Assembly: GCA_963846855.1 (NCBI GenBank)
Contig: CAWJXK010000008.1
Location: 434,001-498,000, forward strand
DNA from: CAIWHR01 sp963846855
GTDB lineage: Bacteria; Pseudomonadota; Gammaproteobacteria; Burkholderiales; Casimicrobiaceae
Direction: 5' to 3'
DNA: 64,000 bases
The position numbers were made by a program, and so were the translations under genes. A model generated the notes under the pieces. That model did not search any database and was not told the origin of the DNA. It saw only the letters and a program-made list of their open reading frames with translations. Positions 26,893 to 35,793 of this stretch are shown here, piece by piece; position 1 is the first letter of the stretch; the number at the start of each line of letters is the position of its first letter.

Positions 26893-27542
26893 TGAACGAG
26901 CGAACCCGAGTGTCGCGCCGCGCGCACATCCTCCTTTCCGCGGCCATTGCCGTCATGGTGGTGCTCGCCGGCGGCTGTGCGCTGACGACGCGCCCGGCGC
27001 CGGTCAAACAGACGTATCTGATCGAGCCGGTCGCGCCCGGCACGGTCGACGCCGCGGTGAAGAAACAGTCAGCGACGCTGCGCGTGGGCACGGTGAACGT
27101 CGCGGCGCCGTTCCGCTCGCGCTCGTTCGTGGTGCGCGAAGGCGATCTCCGGTTCGAGAGCGACTTCTATTCGGAATTCCTCGTCGCGCCGGCGGCGATG
27201 ATCGGCGAGGTCACTGCACGCTCGCTCGACCGCGCGGGCGTGTTCGCGCGCGTCGTGCCGCCGGGCGCGCCGCCCGACGGCGATTACGTCCTCGACGGCT
27301 TCGTCGGCGCGCTCTACGAGGATCTGCGCGATTCCGGGAAGCCCGCGGCAGTGCTCTCCGTCACCTATTACCTCGCGCGGTCGGATGGGGCGCCGCCGTT
27401 CTGGTCGAAGGAGTACCGGCAGAGCGTGCCGTTCGCGTCGAATTCTCCGGATGCGTATGCGGCGGCGCTGTCGAACGCATTCGGCGCGATCATGGCCGAG
27501 CTCGCGCGCGACCTTTCGGCCATCGAGCTGTCTCAGCGCTAG
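26889..27542 (+). CDS. ABC-type transport auxiliary lipoprotein (PqiC-like)
   Basis: A 217-residue lipoprotein with signal and lipobox VVLAGGC. Family landmarks are QTYLIEPVAPGT, LRVGTVNVAAPFRSRSFVVR and YSEFLVAPAAMIGEVTARSL. Such proteins sit in the outer membrane or periplasm and receive lipid from the MCE channel. No MlaA or MlaC homologue lies nearby, so this lipoprotein may be the distal component. The gene starts on the overlapping ATGATG at the mlaD-like stop. Confidence 0.9.
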   Translation: MMNERTRVSRRAHILLSAAIAVMVVLAGGCALTTRPAPVKQTYLIEPVAPGTVDAAVKKQSATLRVGTVNVAAPFRSRSFVVREGDLRFESDFYSEFLVAPAAMIGEVTARSLDRAGVFARVVPPGAPPDGDYVLDGFVGALYEDLRDSGKPAAVLSVTYYLARSDGAPPFWSKEYRQSVPFASNSPDAYAAALSNAFGAIMAELARDLSAIELSQR

Positions 27543-27554
27543 CGCAGTAAGCGT

Positions 27555-27573
27555 CCGCCCGCGTTGCGGGCGG
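27555..27573. terminator. bidirectional hairpin between convergent Mla and RND operons
   Basis: CCGCCCGC and GCGGGCGG form an 8-bp perfect stem with a 3-base loop, midway between convergent stops at 27542 and 27592. No T-run is present, so it may act as a Rho-assisted or weak terminator. Confidence 0.5.
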
Positions 27574-27591
27574 GCATCGGTCACGAAACGG

Positions 27592-29148
27592 TCAGAACAG
27601 CGGCGGCAGGGCGTTGGCACGCTCGTCGGCGGAGATGCCGGTGGTTCCGGTCAGCCTGTCCGCCTGCGTGACCCAGCCGCCGCCCATCGCCTTGTAGATG
27701 TTGCCGGCCGACGTGAACACCGACGCGCGCACCGCGGCGAGGTTGAGCTCGGCGGGAAACAGCGTCTGCTCGGCCTGCAGCACCGTCGAGTAGGCGGTGT
27801 AGCCGCCGTCGTATTGCAGCTTCGCGAGACGCGCGTAATCCTTGAGCGCGGCGACGAGGCGCTCCTGCGCCGCCTGCTGCTCCTTGAGCTTCTGGCTCGC
27901 GATCAGCGCGTTGTCGACGTCGGCGAAGGCGTTCTGGATCGACAGCTCGTAGTTGAGCAGCGCCGCCTGCTCCGCGGCCTCCGCCTGCCCGACCTGCCCG
28001 CTGACGGCGCCGAACGTGAAGATCGGGCCGATGACCTGGCCGGCGTAATTCCAGATGCGCGTCGGTCCCTTGAAGAGATCCGACAGCGCCGTGCTCGAGC
28101 TGCCGAGCGCGCCGGTCAGGGAGATCGCCGGGAAATAAAGCGCCTTCGCGGCGCCGATCTGCGCATTGGCGGCGATCAGCGACTGCTCGGCCTGCAGGAG
28201 ATCGGGGCGACGCTCCAGCAGCGACGACGGCACGCCCGCGGGAACGCTCGGCAGCGTGAGGTCATAGATCGACTTGCCGCGCGGGATCGGTCCGGGATTG
28301 CGTCCCAGCAGGATCGACAGCACGTTCTCCGTCTGCGCGATCTGCGACTCGATCACCGGGATCTGCGCCGCTGCGGTCTCGTACTGCGACTGCGCCTGCG
28401 ATACCGTCATCTGCGATGTCTGCCCGTACTTGAACTGGAGCTGGTAGAGCTTGACGGATTCGCCGTACGTGCCGAGCGTGCTCTTCGCGATCGAGAGCTG
28501 CTCGTCCAGCCCGCGCAGCGTGATGTAGTCGGAGGCGACCGAATTCACGAGCGTCAGGATCACGCCGCGGCGCGCTTCGTCGGTCGCCAGCATGCTCGCC
28601 AGCGCCGACTCGGACAGGCGCCGGATGCGTCCCCAGAGGTCGATCTCCCAGCTCGCCGTCAGCAGCGCCTGATACGCGGTCTGCGGATTCGGGTAATTCG
28701 GAATCACGGCGACGATGCCCGTGTCGGGGAAGCGTTGGCGCTGTCCGGTCGCCGAGTAGCCGATCTGCGGGAACAGCTGCGAGCGCGTCTGCGTGATCAC
28801 GGCCGCGGCCTCCTCGACGTTCGCGGCGGCGATCTTGACGTTGAGGTTGTTGGCGAGCGCCGTGTCGATCAGCTGGTCGAGCACCGGGTCGCCGAACTGC
28901 TTCCACCACGCGGTGTTCGCCGTTTCCGCGACTTTCGCGGGCTCGAAGCGGAACGCGGCCGGCGCGTCGACCTTCGGGCGGACGTAATCGGGCCCGATCG
29001 CGCAACCACCGGCCACGAGCACCGCCGCGAGCGCGGCGAGCACGAGCCGACGGCCGCGTGCTTGCCGGCGCGTCGGCGAACGCGCGTCGCCGGCGTCGTG
29101 AGCGGTGCGCGCGACGACGCACCTAGTCGCCCTCCTGCGGCGCGGCAC
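27592..29148 (-). CDS. RND efflux outer-membrane lipoprotein, OprM/NodT type
   Basis: A 518-residue TolC-family protein. The lipobox LVAGGC and following AIGPDYVRPKVDAPAAF are typical of NodT members. Two OEP repeats follow (AWWKQFGDPVLDQLIDTALA; LLERRPDLLQAEQSLIAANA). The start is uncertain: the first codon here is a GTG overlapping the pump gene by 26 bp, with no strong ribosome site. It completes the tripartite efflux operon with the pump and adaptor upstream. Confidence 0.9.
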   Translation of the reverse strand: MPRRRRATRCVVARTAHDAGDARSPTRRQARGRRLVLAALAAVLVAGGCAIGPDYVRPKVDAPAAFRFEPAKVAETANTAWWKQFGDPVLDQLIDTALANNLNVKIAAANVEEAAAVITQTRSQLFPQIGYSATGQRQRFPDTGIVAVIPNYPNPQTAYQALLTASWEIDLWGRIRRLSESALASMLATDEARRGVILTLVNSVASDYITLRGLDEQLSIAKSTLGTYGESVKLYQLQFKYGQTSQMTVSQAQSQYETAAAQIPVIESQIAQTENVLSILLGRNPGPIPRGKSIYDLTLPSVPAGVPSSLLERRPDLLQAEQSLIAANAQIGAAKALYFPAISLTGALGSSSTALSDLFKGPTRIWNYAGQVIGPIFTFGAVSGQVGQAEAAEQAALLNYELSIQNAFADVDNALIASQKLKEQQAAQERLVAALKDYARLAKLQYDGGYTAYSTVLQAEQTLFPAELNLAAVRASVFTSAGNIYKAMGGGWVTQADRLTGTTGISADERANALPPLF

Positions 29149-32100
29149 CGCCGCCTGCGGCCGGCGCGGGATGCGGCGCGGACGGCGGCGGCGAATCGGC
29201 GGGCTTCGCGTTGCGCTCGGCGAGCTGATCGAACAGGTAGAACAGCAGCGGCACGTAGAGCATCGCGAGCGTGGTCTCGCCGAGCATCCCGCCGATGATG
29301 CCGGTGCCGATCGAATGGCGCGCGTTGGCGCCGGCGCCGAGCGCCAGCGCGAGCGGCAGACAGCCGGCCGCGAACGCGAGCGAGGTCATGATGATCGGTC
29401 GCAGCCGCTGCTCGCCGGCCAGCACCGTCGCCTCCATGATCGACTTGCCCTGGTGCCGGAACTCGACGGCTGCCGAGACCCGCAGCACCGCGTTCTTCGC
29501 GCCGAGGCCGATCAGCACGAGCAGGCCGATCTGGAAGTAGACGTCGTTGTCGAGGCCGCGCAGCCAGTTGGTGACGAGCGCGCCCAGGATGCCGAACGGA
29601 ACCGCCGACATCACGGCGCCGGGCAGAGTCCACGACTCGTACTGCGCGGCGAGCACGAGGAACACGATGATGAGCCCGAAGACAAACGCGATCGCCGACG
29701 TGCCGCCCGATTTCTTCTCCTCGTACGCGAGTCCCGACCACGCGAACGTGTACCCGGGCGGCAGCACCTCCTTCGCCGTCGCCTCCATCGCCGCGAGCGC
29801 GTCGCCGGAGCTGTATCCCGGCGCCGGATTGCCGTTGATCTTGGCCGCCGGAAAGCCGTTGAAATGCGGCAGCAGGTCGGGACCGGCGACCCACTTCGTG
29901 CTGACGAGCGCCGACAGCGGCACCATCTTGCCGTCCTTCGAGCGCGTGTAAAGCCGCGTGAGATCGCCCGGATCCTGACGGTATTTCGCGTCGGACTGGA
30001 GAATGACCCACCAGACGCGGCTGAACTGGTTGAACTGGCTCGCGGTGAGCGAGCCGAACTGCGCCTGGATCGCGCTGTAGACGTCCTCGATCTGAACGCC
30101 CAGCAGCGTCGCCTTGTCGCGGTCGACGACCGCGCGCAGCTGCTGCGTGTTGGCGCGAAACGTCGTCGACAGGCTCGTGAGCTCGGGCGAGGCGCGCGCC
30201 TTGCGCAGGAAGTCCTGCGTGACCTGGTCGAGCTGCGAGGGATCCCCCGAGCCCGTGTCCTGGATCCAGAACTCGAAGCCGCCGGTGGTGCCGATGCCGG
30301 GAATCGGCGGCGGCGCGACCGGGATGACGACCGCCTGCTCGATCCCCTGCGCCTGGTGATAGAAATTCAGCAGCACGGCGCGCGCGTTCTGCGCCTTCGC
30401 GGCATCGGTCGAGCCGTAGCGTTCCTCGAAATCCTTCAGGGTCACGAAGAACGTGCCGGCGTTGGTCTTGAAGCCGCTGTCGAGCAGGCTGTAGCCGGTG
30501 ATCATCGAGCGGTTTGCCACGCCCGGGATCTTCGCCCAGATCGCATCGACCTTGTCGGCGACCGCCTGGGTGCGGTCCATGCTGGCGGCCTCGGGCATGA
30601 TGATCGCGGCCATCACGTAGCCCTGGTCCTCGTTGGGAACGAAGCTCGTCGGCAGCACCGTGAACAGGTGGTAGATCGCGTAGAGGAACAGCGCGAGGAA
30701 CACGAGGGCGATGATCGCGCGCTTGATCACGAACTCGACGGCGTGGCCGAAGCCGCGCGTCACTGAGTCGACCTGCCGGTTGAACCACGCGAAGAATCCG
30801 CGCTGCGGCGGCGGGTTGTGCTTCAGCATGATCGCGCACATCGCCGGCGTCAGCGTCAGCCCGATGAATCCGGAGATCGCGACCGAGACGGCGATCGTTA
30901 TCGCGAACTGCTTGTAGAGCTGGCCGGTGGTACCGGGCAGGAAGGCGGCCGGCACGAACACGGACCCCATCACCAGCACGACGGCGACGAGCGAGCTCGC
31001 GATCTCGCCCATCGCCTTGACCGTCGCCTCCTTCGGGGCAAGGTGGTGCTCGTGCATGTTGCGCTCGACGTTCTCGGTCACGACGATCGCGTCGTCGACG
31101 ACGATCCCGATCGCCAGCACGAGGCCGAACAGCGTGATCAGGTTGATCGAGTATCCGAGCGCGAGCATGCCCGCCATGGTCGTGATGAGCGACACGAAGA
31201 TGGCGACGGTGCAGATGATCGTCGTGCGGAAGCTCTGCAGGAAGAGGTAGACGATCAGTATGACCAGCACCACGCCCTCGATCAGCGTGTGGATCACTTC
31301 CTTGATCGACAGCTTGACGAAGTCGTTGGTGTCGAGCGACACGACATAGTCCATCCCTTCGGGAAAGCTTGCCTTCATGTCGGCGAGCGTCTTGCGGACG
31401 TTGTCCGACACGGCGATCCCGTTCGCGCCGGGCTGCAGGTAGACGGCGATGAACGTCGCCGGCGTGCCGTTGAGCCTGGAGTCGACGATGTACTGGCGCA
31501 ACCCGACCTCGGCGCGTGCGACGTCGCCGAGGCGGACGATCGCGCTGCCGTCCTGGCTCGCGCGGAGGATGATCTGCTCGTACTGCCGCGGCTCGATGAA
31601 CGGCGCCTGCGTCACCACCGGAAACGTGAGCTCGACCGGTCCCGGGGTCGGCTGCTGGCCGATCTGGCCGGCGCCGAACAGCGCGTTCTGCGCGTTCACG
31701 GCGTTGGCGATGTCGGTGGTCGTGATGCTGAGCGAGGCCATCCGGTCCGGGTTCATCCAGATGCGCATCGCCTGGTCGGGAACGCCCATGATCTGCGCCT
31801 GGCCGGCGCCGTTCACGCGCTTGATCGCGTCGAGCACATAGACGTTCGCGTAGTTCGCGATGTAGTCGCCGCTGTAGCGGCCGCCGGTGCCGAACACCGC
31901 GATCAGCATCATGATCGACGACGATTTCTTCTGTACCGAGACGCCGAGCTGCGTCACCGCGGTCGGCAGCTGCGGCAGCGCGAGGTTGACGCGGTTCTGC
32001 ACCTGCACCTGCGCGATGTCGGGGTTGGTCTCGAGCGAGAAGTACACGGTCAGCGTGAGCTGGCCGTTGGCCGAGCTGGTCGACGACATGTAGAGCATGT

Positions 32101-32323
32101 TGTCGACGCCGTTGATCTGCGCCTCGATCGGCGAGGCGACCGAGTCGGCCAGCGTCTTCGAGTCGGCGCCGGGGTAGGTCGCGGAGACCGTCACCTGCAC
32201 CGGCGTGATCGTCGGGTATTGCTGGATCGGCAGCACGGCCATCGCGACCAGCCCGGCGAGGCAGAGGACGATCGCGACGACCGCCGCGAAGATCGGCCGT
32301 TCGATGAAGAAGCGCGAGAACAT
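29123..32323 (-). CDS. RND multidrug efflux pump, HAE1/AcrB type
   Basis: A 1066-residue inner-membrane pump beginning MFSRFFIERPIFAAVVAIVL. The proton-relay pair is in GIVVDDAIVVTENVERNM, and the C-terminal half keeps VLIGLGAKNAVL and the YVPLLFYLF end. Full length, no frameshift. It exports drugs or other hydrophobic compounds with the adaptor upstream (20-bp gap) and the outer-membrane gene downstream (overlap). Substrates cannot be predicted. No TetR-type repressor is next to it. Confidence 0.96.
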   Translation of the reverse strand: MFSRFFIERPIFAAVVAIVLCLAGLVAMAVLPIQQYPTITPVQVTVSATYPGADSKTLADSVASPIEAQINGVDNMLYMSSTSSANGQLTLTVYFSLETNPDIAQVQVQNRVNLALPQLPTAVTQLGVSVQKKSSSIMMLIAVFGTGGRYSGDYIANYANVYVLDAIKRVNGAGQAQIMGVPDQAMRIWMNPDRMASLSITTTDIANAVNAQNALFGAGQIGQQPTPGPVELTFPVVTQAPFIEPRQYEQIILRASQDGSAIVRLGDVARAEVGLRQYIVDSRLNGTPATFIAVYLQPGANGIAVSDNVRKTLADMKASFPEGMDYVVSLDTNDFVKLSIKEVIHTLIEGVVLVILIVYLFLQSFRTTIICTVAIFVSLITTMAGMLALGYSINLITLFGLVLAIGIVVDDAIVVTENVERNMHEHHLAPKEATVKAMGEIASSLVAVVLVMGSVFVPAAFLPGTTGQLYKQFAITIAVSVAISGFIGLTLTPAMCAIMLKHNPPPQRGFFAWFNRQVDSVTRGFGHAVEFVIKRAIIALVFLALFLYAIYHLFTVLPTSFVPNEDQGYVMAAIIMPEAASMDRTQAVADKVDAIWAKIPGVANRSMITGYSLLDSGFKTNAGTFFVTLKDFEERYGSTDAAKAQNARAVLLNFYHQAQGIEQAVVIPVAPPPIPGIGTTGGFEFWIQDTGSGDPSQLDQVTQDFLRKARASPELTSLSTTFRANTQQLRAVVDRDKATLLGVQIEDVYSAIQAQFGSLTASQFNQFSRVWWVILQSDAKYRQDPGDLTRLYTRSKDGKMVPLSALVSTKWVAGPDLLPHFNGFPAAKINGNPAPGYSSGDALAAMEATAKEVLPPGYTFAWSGLAYEEKKSGGTSAIAFVFGLIIVFLVLAAQYESWTLPGAVMSAVPFGILGALVTNWLRGLDNDVYFQIGLLVLIGLGAKNAVLRVSAAVEFRHQGKSIMEATVLAGEQRLRPIIMTSLAFAAGCLPLALALGAGANARHSIGTGIIGGMLGETTLAMLYVPLLFYLFDQLAERNAKPADSPPPSAPHPAPAAGGGAAPQEGD

Positions 32324-32342
32324 GGTCGGACCGCGTCCCGGT

Positions 32343-33851
32343 CTATTTCCCGACCGCGATTTCCACGCGCCGGGCGTCGGTGTCGCTGCCCGTGCCGATC
32401 ACGTCCTGCGGCGGCGCGAGTCGCACGCGATCAGCCGGGATGCCTTCCGCCACGAGCGCGTCCTTCACCGCGGTCGCGCGCTGCTTGGCGAGCGCTAGGT
32501 TGGCGGTACGGTCGCCTTTGCGGTCCGCGTATCCGGTCACGTCGATCGGATTGCTTCCGTCCCGCATCGGCGGCGCGAAGCCCTTCAGCAGTCGCAGCGC
32601 CTCGGCGTCGAGCGTCGCCTTGCCGCTGGCGAAATGGACGACCAGCGAGGCGCCGGGAGGCGCCGAAACGGGCGCGGCTTCGGGTGCGCCCGGCTTCGGC
32701 ACGTAAGGGGTCACCTTGACGGGCGCATCGGGCGCGAGGCGGATCGCGCCGTCGACCACGACCTGATCTCCGGGGAAGAGGCCCTGCGCGATGAACCAGC
32801 TGTCGCCGTACCAGTCGCCGACGACGACCGGCCGCTGTTCCGCCTTGGCGTCCTTGTTGACGACCCAGACGAAGTGACCCTTGGCGCCCTGCTGGACCGC
32901 GCGCTGCGGAACCAGGATTGCGTTGGGCCGGGTCGCGCCGCGCAGGATCGTGCGCACGTACTGGTTGGGGCGCAGCACGCCCTTCGGATTGTCGACCGAC
33001 GCGCGAATGAGGAACGTGCCGGTCTGCGAGTTGTACGATGGATCGGCGAACGTGATCTTCCCCTTGTACGGGAACAGCGTGCCGTCGACGAGCTCGATCT
33101 CGACCACGAACTCGCGGTTCGCGGGGAGCCTGAGCGATCCCTTCTGCACCTCGCCGCGGATGCGCTCCAACTCGTTTTCGGAAACGCTGAAGTTGATCCA
33201 CATCGGCGTCAGCACCGAGACGGTGGTGAGCTGGCTGTTCTGCGGATTGACGTAGGTCCCGTCGGCGACCGCGGCGAAGCTGCTGACGCCGTCGACCGGC
33301 GAGGTGATCGTCGTGTACGAGAGGTCGAGCTGCGCCGATTCGAGCTGTGCCTTCGATTGCGCGACCGCGGCGGCGGCCTGATCGTATTGCCCCTGCGCGT
33401 CGTCGAGGTCCTTCTGTGACAGCGCGTTCTGCTGCGCGAGCGGCTTGGTGCGCGCGAGGTTGGCCTTCGCCACGTCCTCTGCCGCCTGGTTGCGTTGCAC
33501 CGCGGCGGCGGCCGCGTCGACCTGCGCCTGGAACGGCTTCGGGTCCATCTTGAACAGCACCTGGCCCGCCTTGACTACCGAGCCTTCGACGTAGACGCGC
33601 TTGTCGAGGAAGCCGGAAACGCGCGCCGCGATGTTGACCGCCTGCGAGCTTTGCGTCTGCGCGACGAACACCGAGCTCACTGGCACGTCGCGGATGACGA
33701 CGGTCAGCGCCGTGACCTCGGCGGGGGGCCGGCCCGCATCCTTCTTCTGCTCCTTGCCGCAGCCGGCGAGGAGCGTGAGCGCTGCGAGGAGGGTGACCGC
33801 AAGTGTGCGCCGTATAGGCACGCAGTCAAATAGACAGCCCGCAGGATTCAT
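32343..33851 (-). CDS. RND periplasmic adaptor fused to a C-terminal OmpA-like peptidoglycan-binding domain
   Basis: A protein of about 502 residues. The lipobox LTLLAGC tethers the mature form to a membrane. Residues of about 40-370 are a standard adaptor: the lipoyl halves IAARVSGFLDKRVYVEGSVV and TTITSPVDGVSSFAAV flank a coiled-coil hairpin, and beta-barrel and membrane-proximal domains follow. A Pro/Ala linker near 385-400 leads to an OmpA-like domain (402-502): VVHFASGKATLD, VTGYADRKGDRTANLALAKQ and DARRVEIAV keep the Asp and Arg that bind diaminopimelate. An adaptor that also grips peptidoglycan is unusual. The start is uncertain; GTG at 33821 gives a shorter signal. It leads the efflux operon. 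Confidence 0.9.
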   Translation of the reverse strand: MNPAGCLFDCVPIRRTLAVTLLAALTLLAGCGKEQKKDAGRPPAEVTALTVVIRDVPVSSVFVAQTQSSQAVNIAARVSGFLDKRVYVEGSVVKAGQVLFKMDPKPFQAQVDAAAAAVQRNQAAEDVAKANLARTKPLAQQNALSQKDLDDAQGQYDQAAAAVAQSKAQLESAQLDLSYTTITSPVDGVSSFAAVADGTYVNPQNSQLTTVSVLTPMWINFSVSENELERIRGEVQKGSLRLPANREFVVEIELVDGTLFPYKGKITFADPSYNSQTGTFLIRASVDNPKGVLRPNQYVRTILRGATRPNAILVPQRAVQQGAKGHFVWVVNKDAKAEQRPVVVGDWYGDSWFIAQGLFPGDQVVVDGAIRLAPDAPVKVTPYVPKPGAPEAAPVSAPPGASLVVHFASGKATLDAEALRLLKGFAPPMRDGSNPIDVTGYADRKGDRTANLALAKQRATAVKDALVAEGIPADRVRLAPPQDVIGTGSDTDARRVEIAVGK

Positions 33852-34156
33852 CGGCGGAAGCTCCGGACGGAAATGAAAGCGGGAAACGATGATGGAATCG
33901 GCAAGAGCCATCGCTGCCGTCGAAGGCGGCATTTGTACCGCATTGCCCGGGAGTTGTCGACATGACGCTTCGTAAGCGGGAAGCGTTTTCGAGCTGCTCG
34001 TGCGGGGTCGGCGGCCTGCAAGCTGCGTGTCGCGGCACGTACCCTACGCGCTATGTCAAGCAAGGGGTCGCAGGCGCCATGCGAGCGCTATACATCAAGA
34101 CGCTGCGGGATGCGCACGACGGCGCACAAATCGGGCTTATGTCGCGTCGAGGTCTG
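33852..34156. other. intergenic region upstream of the RND operon
   Basis: These 305 bp separate the adaptor start from the stop of the unknown membrane-protein gene. Short open frames here lack codon bias and family features. The region must carry the efflux operon promoter, but I see no convincing -10/-35 pair or operator. Confidence 0.4.
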
Positions 34157-35398
34157 CTATTGGCGAAACGATCTTGACTGCAGCAGGCCGCGGGCGGCTT
34201 GCCTTACGTCGGGCGAGGAGAAGCGGAAGGCGGCGCGATCCAGCAGGTAGTGGATGAAGCCGCTCGCGAAGCCCAGCGCCAGCAGCGCCGGCACGAACGG
34301 CGAGGAGCGCAGCCACCACGCCGCGTTGCCGAAGATGCGGTCGGCGTAGACGTATTCGCTGGACACGGCCTCCACCTCCATCACCGGCAGCAGCAGCGTG
34401 GAGACGGCGGCGAGCACGAGCAGCACCGCCCAGCCGCGCCGATTGATGGGCGCCAGCAGGCGCTGCCAGTGCGCGCCAGGCGCCTCGGCCCCACCGGAAG
34501 CCGCGAGAGAGGTGAGTCCCATCGCGGCGCTCCAATGCTGCACGCTCCACAGCACGATGAACAGGAAGGGATCGCGCGCGATGAATGCGAAGAGCACCAT
34601 GGCCGAGACGCCGAGGACATAGGCCATGCGCGGCAGCGAGGTACGCTGCGAGCGCAGCTCGACCCGGAGCATCAGGGCGGCCAGGACCACGACGAAGACG
34701 ATGCAGCCATCGCTCAGCACGCGCGCGAGTGCCTCCGTCCCGCCCGCTCCCAGCAGCGGGTCGATCCAGCGGTCCTGGTAGGCGATTGTTCCAGCCACGG
34801 CCTGTGCCAGCACGACGAAACCGCCGCCCACGACGAGCGCAAACCACCGGTCGAGCCGGCGCGTGATCGGGTCCGACGCCCGTCCGGCGCGTGCTCGGTA
34901 GAGGCTGAGCAGCCCGAAGTGCTGCGCGGCAAAATGGTAGCTGACCAACAGGTAGTCCAGGATGGCGAACCCGACCACGCGCTCGGTCAGCGGCATCGGT
35001 AGCACGCTCTCCGGGGCCAGCAGCAGGACGAAGCAGGCCACGGCGACGGCCAACGGGGCCACGACGAAGCGCAATCGCTGCGTGGCGAGCAGGGGGCGGT
35101 AGGCCGGAGTCGCGTAGGCGAGCCAGGCCGACGAAACGCGGTGGCCGAACCAAAGCGGCACCGTGAGGACGAAGAACAGCCCGTCCACCGGGCTGGTGCG
35201 CACGTGGTCATGACCCTGCGCCAGCAGAAGGACCAGGGGAGCCAACCACAGCGCATTCAGGACCCAAACGAGGTCCCAGGCCGGGCTCTTGATCCAACGC
35301 GTGGGGGTAGAAGGTTGAGCTTCGGCCCGGATTGATGTTTCCCCGACCGATGTACGGGCCGGGGTCGCCGCAAGAAAATGATGGTGCTGTTGTCGCAT
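34157..35398 (-). CDS. polytopic membrane protein of unknown function, His-rich motifs
   Basis: A 413-residue protein with about ten hydrophobic helices. I do not recognise the family. Conserved-looking histidine motifs at helix ends stand out: LWFGHRVSSAWLAYATPAYR, SYHFAAQHFGLLSLYRAR, LWSVQHWSAAMGL and GFIHYLLDRAAFRFSSPDVR. Such clusters occur in membrane metal enzymes or haem-binding proteins, but they do not match desaturase boxes exactly. It stands alone, on the same strand as the RND operon but 305 bp from it. Codon use looks native. The first 30 residues are polar and may not all be translated. Confidence 0.75.
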   Translation of the reverse strand: MRQQHHHFLAATPARTSVGETSIRAEAQPSTPTRWIKSPAWDLVWVLNALWLAPLVLLLAQGHDHVRTSPVDGLFFVLTVPLWFGHRVSSAWLAYATPAYRPLLATQRLRFVVAPLAVAVACFVLLLAPESVLPMPLTERVVGFAILDYLLVSYHFAAQHFGLLSLYRARAGRASDPITRRLDRWFALVVGGGFVVLAQAVAGTIAYQDRWIDPLLGAGGTEALARVLSDGCIVFVVVLAALMLRVELRSQRTSLPRMAYVLGVSAMVLFAFIARDPFLFIVLWSVQHWSAAMGLTSLAASGGAEAPGAHWQRLLAPINRRGWAVLLVLAAVSTLLLPVMEVEAVSSEYVYADRIFGNAAWWLRSSPFVPALLALGFASGFIHYLLDRAAFRFSSPDVRQAARGLLQSRSFRQ

Positions 35399-35516
35399 CG
35401 CCAGTCGCTAATGGAGAAACCGAGCTACATTCTCCGTGCTATGGCAGGCTGGCGCCAGTGACCGGTCGGTCGGCACCGCGTCACCGCTCGCTTCATAGCG
35501 GACATAGCGGCATTTG

Positions 35517-35651
35517 CTACTTGGCGCCACTCTTGAGCTTCTCGACGGCCTGCTCTTGTGCAGCCTGACTCTCCAGAATCAGCTTGTAAGCATGACGTTG
35601 CCGGATTGGGAAGCCAGAACGGCGAATCGCCAGATTTCGCGGTACGATGTG
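35517..35651 (-). pseudogene. short open frame resembling the C-terminal end of a lost gene
   Basis: In the 395-bp gap between 35399 and 35793 a 44-codon open frame ends HAYKLILESQAAQEQAVEKL then KSGAK and a TAG stop. The end is a charged, heptad-like helix with native-looking codon use, unlike the random frames around it. No start codon or upstream body remains. It may be the tail of a helical protein (phasin-like proteins end this way) left by a deletion. This is a weak call; chance cannot be excluded. The rest of the gap shows nothing. Confidence 0.3.
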
Positions 35652-35793
35652 TCACGCGATGAGCACGGAAGAGCCCCTCCACGCGCACCTTCGGCAATTT
35701 GGCTCATTGATGAAACCGCGACGCTTCAACGTGTCGCGATCGAAGTCGCTGGATCCCCGGATAAGCAATGCGCAATCAGGACCTGGAGCACGC

